Source of the DNA: Myxococcales bacterium | GTDB taxonomy: Bacteria > Myxococcota > Polyangia > Fen-1088 | Length of the DNA: 10,645 nucleotides | Direction: 5' to 3' | NCBI GenBank assembly: GCA_003153875.1 | Contig: PMBY01000469.1 | Span: 915-11,559, forward strand | In this document: one piece after another, positions 5,782 through 10,645 of the stretch | Layout of the letters: the number at the start of each line of letters is the position of its first letter | Numbering within the stretch: the stretch's first letter is position 1 | Notes under the pieces: model-generated | Database searches by the model: none | What the model saw: only the letters and a program-made list of their open reading frames with translations | Told to the model about the DNA's origin: nothing | Program-made: the position numbers and the translations under genes

Positions 5782-7179
5782 ATGAACGCCTGTTTCACCC
5801 GAATTTTCGTCGGCGCCATTGCTTTCGCTGGCCTCACTCTCCTGGGCTGCAGCTCTGGAGGCGGGGGCACGCCGGCAGGTTCAGCAGGTAGCCCAGGTGG
5901 CACGACCACGGCCACCGGCGGCGTGGGCGCCGGTGGCACTTCGGGCGCATCGACGAGCGCGACAAGTTCGGCAGGTGCGACCAACAACGGCGGCACACTT
6001 CAGAGTGGTGGGCAGACCCAGTCGCCAGCCGGCTCGGTGGCGCAGGGCGGTTCCACGGTCGGTGGCAGCGAGACCGGCGGCAGCGTGGCCGGCAGCAGCG
6101 CCACCGGCGGAAAAGTCACGACCGGCGGCGCAGCGACCGGCGGCGCAGCGACGGGCGGCGCGGTCACGGGTGGCGAAACCGGCGGCGCGACCAGCGCGAC
6201 TGGCGGCGCAGCAACCGGTGGCAAGACCACAGTTGGCGGCACCACCGCCACGACGGGCGGCGCGGCCACGGGCGGCAAGACCACTGCTGGCGGCACCACC
6301 AGCACCACGGGCGGCGCAGCCACAGGCGGCAAGACGACAACCGGCGGGACCGCATCCGGTGGAATCGCCACGGGCGGCGCCACCGCAACCGGCGGAGGCG
6401 CAACCGGGGGTGGTCTGGGCAGCAGCGACGGCAAGACCCCCATCAAGGTCTGGTTGGCGGGCGACTCCACCATGGCCGACGGCGCAGGTTGCTCCGCCTC
6501 CGGCTGCCCGTGCGGCTACGGAACTCAGCTCGATCCTCTGTTCAACAGCAACGTGACCGTCGTGAACAATGCGGTCGGCGGTCTGACCATTCAAACCTGG
6601 CTCTATCAGGGCGTCAGCTCGACCGCGGATGCCAACGGCGAGTGTGCGGTCACCAACACTGCCTTCCAGTCGCGCTGGACCAACATGCTCAGTGGGACGA
6701 ACGCGATGAAGGCCGGCGACTACCTGATCATTTCGTTTGGAATAAACGACGGCGACAACTCCTGTCCCAAGCACGTGGGCCAAGCCAAGTACCTTGGCTA
6801 CCTCAACCTTATGGCAAAGGCCGCCAAGGACCTGGGAGTGGAACCCATCCTCATGCCCCCGGTTGGCGCCATCGGCTGTAGCACCGACGGCAGCACAGCC
6901 ATCAACATTCGCAGCGCCTACTTCACGACTGCCACCAACGACGCGGGCACCGCAAACAACGTACCGGTCATTGATTTGGGCGCGCTCAGCGTGGCCCTAT
7001 ACAACAGCCTTGGCCTCTGCCCGAACAGTGCTGACTATACCTCGACCACAAGCAAGGTGGGTCAGTTCTTCTGCCAGGACCACACGCACTTCCAGCTAGC
7101 CGGGGCCAAGCAAATCGCCCAGATCATCGTCAAGGCGCTCAAAGACCAGGGCATCGGACTGGGCGCCTACGCACTCTAG
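5782..7179 (+). CDS. CE12-like SGNH esterase lipoprotein, paralogue 4
   Basis: A 465-residue lipoprotein. Signal peptide with lipobox LLGC (Cys23, then Ser; an extra Cys4 lies before the hydrophobic core), Gly/Thr-rich linker (about 24-220) and SGNH head. Motifs are GDSTM (Ser229), AVGGLT in the oxyanion block, SFGINDG (Asn322) and DHTHF (Asp433, His436). It is the most diverged head: EFGIND is SFGIND, AGRS-type block II is GGLT, and the block between the third and fifth motifs (GQAKYLGYLNLMAKAAKDLGVEP) departs from the QTYLTTMAKAA of the others. The CSASGCPCGYG cluster resembles paralogue 2. Divergence could mean a different acyl substrate, but the triad is intact. It is the last gene of the array. 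A repeat element begins at its stop codon, and the next + strand gene is 275 bases away, so the operon probably ends here. Confidence 0.87.
   Translation: MNACFTRIFVGAIAFAGLTLLGCSSGGGGTPAGSAGSPGGTTTATGGVGAGGTSGASTSATSSAGATNNGGTLQSGGQTQSPAGSVAQGGSTVGGSETGGSVAGSSATGGKVTTGGAATGGAATGGAVTGGETGGATSATGGAATGGKTTVGGTTATTGGAATGGKTTAGGTTSTTGGAATGGKTTTGGTASGGIATGGATATGGGATGGGLGSSDGKTPIKVWLAGDSTMADGAGCSASGCPCGYGTQLDPLFNSNVTVVNNAVGGLTIQTWLYQGVSSTADANGECAVTNTAFQSRWTNMLSGTNAMKAGDYLIISFGINDGDNSCPKHVGQAKYLGYLNLMAKAAKDLGVEPILMPPVGAIGCSTDGSTAINIRSAYFTTATNDAGTANNVPVIDLGALSVALYNSLGLCPNSADYTSTTSKVGQFFCQDHTHFQLAGAKQIAQIIVKALKDQGIGLGAYAL
6187..6348 (+). repeat. 54-base in-frame tandem repeat in the linker of paralogue 4
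   Basis: Three 54-base units (6187-6240, 6241-6294, 6295-6348) encode 18-residue repeats of the form xTxxTGGAATGGKTTxGG. The period and the TGGKTT core are the same as in paralogue 3, but the phase and the rest of the unit differ. Confidence 0.85.
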
Positions 7180-7251
7180 TACCAGTTCTTGGAAATTTGT
7201 GACTGGCTGGGATGGCCGCTTCCGAGGCCGGGACCGGTAGCCGGATCCGGT
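7177..7251 (+). repeat. 3'-end-associated repeat element, copy 1
   Basis: Bases 7228-7251, including the palindrome CCGGATCCGG (7241-7250), are the exact reverse complement of 9419-9442 (24 bases). Similarity extends to the other end: TAGTAC at 7177-7182 and TTCTTGGAAA at 7186-7195 match the reverse complement of 9462-9480, with divergent sequence between. The element starts at the stop codon of paralogue 4 and points the same way as that gene. A transcript-end role is possible; no T-tract follows. Confidence 0.7.
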
Positions 7252-7271
7252 CTCGGCCACCGGCCACCGCC

Positions 7272-7335
7272 CCCCCTTCGGGGACTTCGGAACCCGCCAC
7301 CCACCGTCCCCGCCCTGCGCGCTTTGCGCGCACCC
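7272..7335 (+). repeat. Intergenic hairpin/palindrome repeat, copy B
   Basis: It has the 19-base block shared with 585-603 (CCCC-TTC-GGGG hairpin then ACTTCGG), the spacer block TCCCCGCC (7307-7314), and the perfect palindrome TGCGCGC-TTT-GCGCGCA (7316-7332) followed by CCCT (7333-7336, with one base of overlap into the annotated end). It abuts the other repeat family at 7177-7251. The rest of the gap to 7454 shows no clear promoter. Confidence 0.75.
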
Positions 7336-7454
7336 TCGCCGCCGCCGTCACGCCGGCCCCGCAAACAGCTACGAACTTGCGAGAGGTGGTGCTAGACCAA
7401 CCTCCCGCGCGGCCTTATCCTGAACCGATACCACGGGCGAGAATAGAGAACGCA

Positions 7455-9332
7455 ATGGGTACGCAATCACGAGTCTTCTTTCTGCTGATCGCCGCGACAG
7501 CGACCGGCTGTTTGTATCCGGGACTGAGCGCGAGCCGCGGTGGCGACGCTCCCACAGACACGATTCCTGCGGGTGGCAGCGGGGGAAACGCTGGCCGTGA
7601 CGCGGGCGCCGCAGAATTGGTTTCTGCTCTTGCCGACGGCCCAAGCGTTGCAGCGGCAGACGTCGGCAGTGGTGCCCTGGTAGACGCCGCGGGTGCCGGA
7701 GTGGCGGATGCCCCTGCTTCTCGCCTGGATGCTCCTGCGGGTGGCGCGGCTGGCGGCGCAGGCGGAAGCACGGGTGGCGCGATGGGCAGCGGCGGCGCAG
7801 GCGGAACCAGCAGCGCGGTTAGCAAGACCGGCGGTGTGTCCAGTGGTGGCGGCGGATCCCACGGCACCGGCGGCATGATTGGACCAGGCGGCACGACTGG
7901 CGCGGGCGGGTCGATCGTCGCGGCAGGCACCTCAGGCACAGCAGGCAAGACTGGCGCCGCGGGCACGACCAGCGCGGCAGGCACGTCCGGCGCGGGCACG
8001 ACCAGCGCGGCAGGCACGTCCGGCGCGGGCACGACCAGCGCGGCAGGCACGTCCGGTGCCGCGGGCAGCACAGCCACCGTCCCGACTCCTGCCATCACGA
8101 GTTTCACTGCCTCAGCCCAGACAGTGGCCACACGTCAGACCTGCACGCTTACTTGGGTGGTGACCGGCGCGACCACCCTCACCCTCGATCAAGGGATCGG
8201 TTCAGTTCTGGGGAAGACCTCCCAGGATGTTTTCCCCGCGCTGACGACGACCTACACCCTCACGCTGAATGGCTCTCTGACCGCGCAGGTGCAGGTGAAG
8301 GTGCAAGGAGGCTTCACCGCAACCGGCAGTCTGATCACGGCAAGACAGCAGCACACGGCAGCGCTAGTGCCCGGCCCAATCGGTTATGTGCTCATCGCTG
8401 GTGGCAACGATACGAACGGCCGGGATCTCGCCAGTGCCGAACTGTACAACCCAAGCACCGGGACCTTCACCGCGACCGGCAACATGAGTTCGATAAGGCT
8501 AGGCCACGCGGCCACCCCCTTGAGTGCCGGCAAGGTGCTGATCACTGGCGGTGAAGGCGCCACCCCGTACCTCACAAGCGCAGACGTGTACGATCTTGCC
8601 AGTGGGACGTTCACACCGACGGGCACGATGAACGTGGCCAGGTTCGTACACTCGGCCACGCTGCTGCCGAGCGGGAAAGTGCTCGTCGCCGGTGGGTTCA
8701 ACCAGACGGGCACTGTCGCGAGCGCGGAACTGTACGACCCAGGCACTGGGATGTTCACCATCACGGGCAGCTTGAATGTCGGTCGCTCGAGCCACGCGGC
8801 GACTTTGCTGTCGGGTTCGAGCGGAAAAGTGCTGGTCACCGGCGGCTCAGATGGCGCTAGGTATCTCGCCAGCGCTGAGATCTATGACCCCGTCGCTGGA
8901 GCGTTTGCGTCCGCGGGCAACATGACCGTGCAAAGACAGACCCACACGGCGACCCTGCTTCCGAGTGGGAAGGTGTTCATCACCGGCGGATGGGGTGGTG
9001 CAGCTGGCGGACTTCTCTCGACCGCCGAGCTGTACGACCCAGGCACCGGGATGTTCACTGCGACGAGCATGACGGTGGGCAGGGACAGCCACACGGCAAC
9101 GCTGCTGCCCAACGGGAAGGTGCTCATCGCTGGCGGCTATGGCACCGGCGTGGCCTACGCCAGCGCGGAGCTATACGACCCTGCGGTCGCGACATGGGCG
9201 CCTGCCGGCAGCATGGTCACAGCCAGGGAATACCACACCGCGACGTTGTTGCCGAGTGGACAGGTGCTCATCGTCGGCGGACTCGTCGGCAGCAGCTGGC
9301 TTGCTAGCGCGGAGCTGTACACGTCGCCCTAG
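7455..9332 (+). CDS. Kelch-propeller lipoprotein with Gly-rich linker and Ig-like domain
   Basis: A 625-residue protein. It begins with a lipoprotein signal peptide (MGTQSRVFFLLIAATATGC, lipobox ATGC, Cys19 followed by Leu). About 20-205 is a Gly/Ala/Ser/Thr-rich stalk. About 207-285 is an Ig-like domain of the ITSFTAS...LTWVVTGATTLTLDQGIGSV...TTTYTLTL type common in bacterial surface proteins. About 286-625 is a Kelch propeller of seven repeats. Each repeat reads roughly RxxHTATLLPSGKVLIxGG followed by ASAELYDPxTGxF, so a closed seven-bladed propeller is expected. No catalytic residues are evident; carbohydrate or protein binding is the usual role. Start: ATG 7455 is chosen because the signal peptide begins there. 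The in-frame ATG 7212 would add 81 residues encoded by intergenic repeats. The ribosome-binding site is weak (AGAGA, 7445-7449). It shares the anchor-stalk-head plan with the upstream esterases, but the 275-base gap suggests its own promoter. It converges on the minus-strand gene at 9517. Confidence 0.85.
   Translation: MGTQSRVFFLLIAATATGCLYPGLSASRGGDAPTDTIPAGGSGGNAGRDAGAAELVSALADGPSVAAADVGSGALVDAAGAGVADAPASRLDAPAGGAAGGAGGSTGGAMGSGGAGGTSSAVSKTGGVSSGGGGSHGTGGMIGPGGTTGAGGSIVAAGTSGTAGKTGAAGTTSAAGTSGAGTTSAAGTSGAGTTSAAGTSGAAGSTATVPTPAITSFTASAQTVATRQTCTLTWVVTGATTLTLDQGIGSVLGKTSQDVFPALTTTYTLTLNGSLTAQVQVKVQGGFTATGSLITARQQHTAALVPGPIGYVLIAGGNDTNGRDLASAELYNPSTGTFTATGNMSSIRLGHAATPLSAGKVLITGGEGATPYLTSADVYDLASGTFTPTGTMNVARFVHSATLLPSGKVLVAGGFNQTGTVASAELYDPGTGMFTITGSLNVGRSSHAATLLSGSSGKVLVTGGSDGARYLASAEIYDPVAGAFASAGNMTVQRQTHTATLLPSGKVFITGGWGGAAGGLLSTAELYDPGTGMFTATSMTVGRDSHTATLLPNGKVLIAGGYGTGVAYASAELYDPAVATWAPAGSMVTAREYHTATLLPSGQVLIVGGLVGSSWLASAELYTSP
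7961..8059 (+). repeat. 33-base tandem repeat in the Kelch lipoprotein stalk
   Basis: Three units (7961-7993, 7994-8026, 8027-8059) differ at a single base in the third. They encode the 11-residue repeat GTTSAAGTSGA. Near identity, including wobble bases, points to a recent expansion, in contrast to the older repeats in the esterase linkers. Confidence 0.92.
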
Positions 9333-9367
9333 GGCCGCCTTTTCTGGGTTCGTGGCTGGTCGAGCGG

Positions 9368-9480
9368 CCAGTTCGACGGCGTCGGAGCCGGATGCCGGAT
9401 CCGACGGCCGGTACCGGAACCGGATCCGGCTACCGGTCCCGGAACCGGCAAGTCGAACCAGTTTCCAAGAAGCAGTACTA
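9368..9480. repeat. Large imperfect inverted repeat between convergent genes (element copies 2 and 3)
   Basis: The 184-base gap 9333-9516 separates two converging genes. Its right part, read on the minus strand from 9480 to 9419, is a copy of the element at 7177-7251, with 24 bases exact. Its left part (CCAGTTCGAC at 9368-9377, then GCCGGATCCG at 9394-9403) resembles the same element in forward orientation. The two arms meet near the palindrome CCGGTACCGG (9408-9417). Each arm follows the 3' end of the gene on its side. A two-way transcript end is a reasonable guess; clear T-tracts are missing. Confidence 0.6.
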
Positions 9481-9516
9481 GTGCACCGACGCGAGTCATG
9501 GACTCGCCCGCTGACT

Positions 9517-10401
9517 TCACAGGGGACGACGACGGAACTCGCGGAAACCGCCGCTCGCGCTGTCGTGCGCGTAGGTGACTAGGTCCACGCGCGAGCCGTC
9601 GATCTGATAGATGTTGTAGCGAGAACACCGCTCGGCCGCTCCGGCGTAGGAAGCCGAGCCGGCGCCCACCACCGGGATGCGGCGGCCGTCGGGCCCGGCC
9701 AGCTCGGCGAATTCGTCGCGATGGTCGTGGCCGTGCAAAACCAGTTCGGCCCCGACGCGCGCCAGCACCTCGACCAGCTTCGCGCGGTCGCACAGATTGC
9801 GATTCTCCGGGGGCCGGTGCATGACCGGTGGGTGATGGACCACCAACACGCGAAATCGCGCGCGCACTTCGGACGCTGCCAGCAGGGCCTCGAGCCGCCG
9901 CAACTGCGCGTCGCCCAGGCGGCCCCACGCGCCCAGATCCCCGGTGGGCACGCAGCTATTGGCGCACACCAGGGCGATCTCCCCGCGCAAGCGCGCGAAG
10001 GGATAGATATCTGCTTCAAGACGCAGATCCGCACTCTGGTAGGTGGCGAAAAGTTGCTCGAAAGCGCCGCTGACCACGACCTCGCCCACGTACGCGTCGT
10101 GGTTGCCAGGGATGACTGTGGTGTTCTCGGCTGTGGCTCCCGTGCGCTCGATCCAGCTGCGGGCCGCACGCCACTCGGACGGCAATGAGACGTTGCCCAG
10201 ATCGCCGCTGACCACCAGATGATCGTGCGGCCGCGCCCGCAAATCGTCGCCCAGCGCCTCTAGCAACTCAGGGCGGTGCTTGCGCCGGCGAATCAGCGCC
10301 AGGTTGAGAGCGCCGATGGCCCGCTTGCCGAAAAAATCGCGCAGCCGCGCCCCCGCAAAGTTACGGACGTGCAGGTCGGTGACGTGGGCCAGTCGGAACA
10401 T
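9517..10401 (-). CDS. Calcineurin-like metallophosphoesterase
   Basis: A 294-residue cytoplasmic-looking protein with no signal peptide. It has the full metal-ligand set of the calcineurin-like fold: TDLH (Asp9, His11), SGDLGN (Asp67), PGNHDAY (Asn100, His101, Asp102), VVHHPP (His189, His190) and LHGHDHRDE (His225, His227). These bind a di-metal centre that hydrolyses phosphate mono- or diesters. The layout resembles class III cyclic-nucleotide phosphodiesterases and glycerophosphodiesterases (CpdA/GpdQ type), but the substrate cannot be told from motifs. The length is normal for the family. The ATG (10401-10399) overlaps the TGA of the upstream gene by one base (TGATG), so translation is probably coupled. 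An upstream partner that is also a phosphoesterase suggests joint use on a phosphate ester, which is an inference. Its 3' end converges with the Kelch gene. Confidence 0.92.
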   Translation of the reverse strand: MFRLAHVTDLHVRNFAGARLRDFFGKRAIGALNLALIRRRKHRPELLEALGDDLRARPHDHLVVSGDLGNVSLPSEWRAARSWIERTGATAENTTVIPGNHDAYVGEVVVSGAFEQLFATYQSADLRLEADIYPFARLRGEIALVCANSCVPTGDLGAWGRLGDAQLRRLEALLAASEVRARFRVLVVHHPPVMHRPPENRNLCDRAKLVEVLARVGAELVLHGHDHRDEFAELAGPDGRRIPVVGAGSASYAGAAERCSRYNIYQIDGSRVDLVTYAHDSASGGFREFRRRPL

Positions 10402-10645
10402 CAGACCTCACATGCGTCCATCTGAATTTCGGCCAACAACCCAAAATGGTCGGAGGCGAATGTGCCGTCAGCGGCCGGCTGGTCCAAGACGATGCGACAC
10501 GACCGGATGGTCGCGCGGCCGTCGCGCCGCATGGGCGTGACGAAGATGTAGTCGATGCGGCGGTCAGGCTCAAGAAAAGCCAACGGCTTGGTGTAGGGGT
10601 TGGCCCGGGCCCAGGTCCAGCCGCGCTCGTCGGGGTGCAGGCGAT
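10401..10645 (-). CDS. Endonuclease/exonuclease/phosphatase-family protein, C-terminal part (5' end outside the window)
   Basis: The frame is open to the window edge. It gives the last 80 residues of a metal-dependent hydrolase of the endonuclease/exonuclease/phosphatase (EEP) superfamily, which includes DNase I, exonuclease III, sphingomyelinases and inositol phosphatases. Visible marks are NPYTKPLAFLEPDRRIDYIFV (conserved Asp and Arg-Ile-Asp-Tyr strand) and DGTFASDHFGLLAEI, where SDHFG carries the catalytic His of the family. The TTG at 10583 in this frame is an internal Leu codon, not a start, since upstream codons (HPDERGWTWARANPY) fit the family. It overlaps the metallophosphoesterase start by one base, so the two form an operon. 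Nuclease, lipid and sugar-phosphate substrates are all possible. Confidence 0.85.
   Translation of the reverse strand, partial: RLHPDERGWTWARANPYTKPLAFLEPDRRIDYIFVTPMRRDGRATIRSCRIVLDQPAADGTFASDHFGLLAEIQMDACEV

Noticed and set aside
7212..7454. N-terminal extension of the Kelch gene from ATG 7212
   Set aside because: It is made of two repeat elements, and a lipoprotein signal peptide begins at ATG 7455.
8310..9332. Kelch domain as a galactose oxidase or sialidase
   Set aside because: Only Kelch structural repeats are seen. No copper-ligand set or Asp-box pattern was found, so an enzymatic role is not supported.
7228..9442. The 24-base inverted repeats around the Kelch gene as the ends of a transposon
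   Set aside because: The enclosed gene is not a transposase, no target duplication is seen outside the pair (GCACTC and GTGCAC), the similarity extends beyond the 24 bases, and the copies are better explained as elements after gene ends.
9139..9582. Plus-strand frame over the end of the Kelch gene and the intergenic region
   Set aside because: It is out of frame with the Kelch repeats, has low-complexity Arg/Ala-rich composition, and runs through a repeat element.

Overview
The window is GC-rich and shows gene families and intergenic repeats typical of a large-genome Gram-negative bacterium. The best guess is a Myxococcota member, probably of the Polyangia (Sorangium/Polyangium type). This rests on lipoproteins whose lipobox is followed at once by long Gly/Thr/Ser/Ala 'TGG/GGS' linkers, on GC-rich palindromic intergenic repeats, and on tandem paralogy. 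It is an inference from sequence style; no marker gene in the window settles it.

Layout, left to right: (1) the 3' end of a transketolase gene (1-498, +); (2) an intergenic stretch with hairpins and a palindromic repeat; (3) a small exported glycine-zipper protein (678-1298, +); (4) a 314-base leader that opens with three palindromes of the same repeat family; (5) four consecutive + strand paralogues (1613-3034, 3065-4348, 4393-5748, 5782-7179) separated by only 30, 44 and 33 bases. Each encodes a lipoprotein signal peptide, a Gly-rich linker of about 155-210 residues and a CE12-like (rhamnogalacturonan acetylesterase-like) SGNH esterase head. They look like one operon for a set of surface-tethered deacetylases; (6) a repeat-filled gap; (7) a further lipoprotein with a Gly/Ala-rich linker, an Ig-like domain and a seven-bladed Kelch propeller (7455-9332, +); (8) a convergent intergenic region carrying a large imperfect inverted repeat; (9) on the minus strand, a calcineurin-like metallophosphoesterase (9517-10401) whose start overlaps the stop of an endonuclease/exonuclease/phosphatase-family gene cut by the window end (10401-10645).

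How the parts may work together: the four esterases and the Kelch protein share one plan, an exported lipid anchor, then a flexible low-complexity stalk, then a folded head. The region therefore probably encodes a cell-surface module acting on acetylated polysaccharide (esterases), with a possible binding or scaffold protein (Kelch). The substrate cannot be read from the sequence. The two minus-strand phosphoesterases form a separate, translationally coupled unit.

The most interesting observations are the tandem array of lipid-anchored CE12-like paralogues with in-frame tandem-repeat stalks, the mosaic relationships among those paralogues, and two distinct families of short intergenic repeats. 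One family recurs downstream of gene 3' ends in a constant orientation; the other is a hairpin followed by a palindrome and then CCCT.
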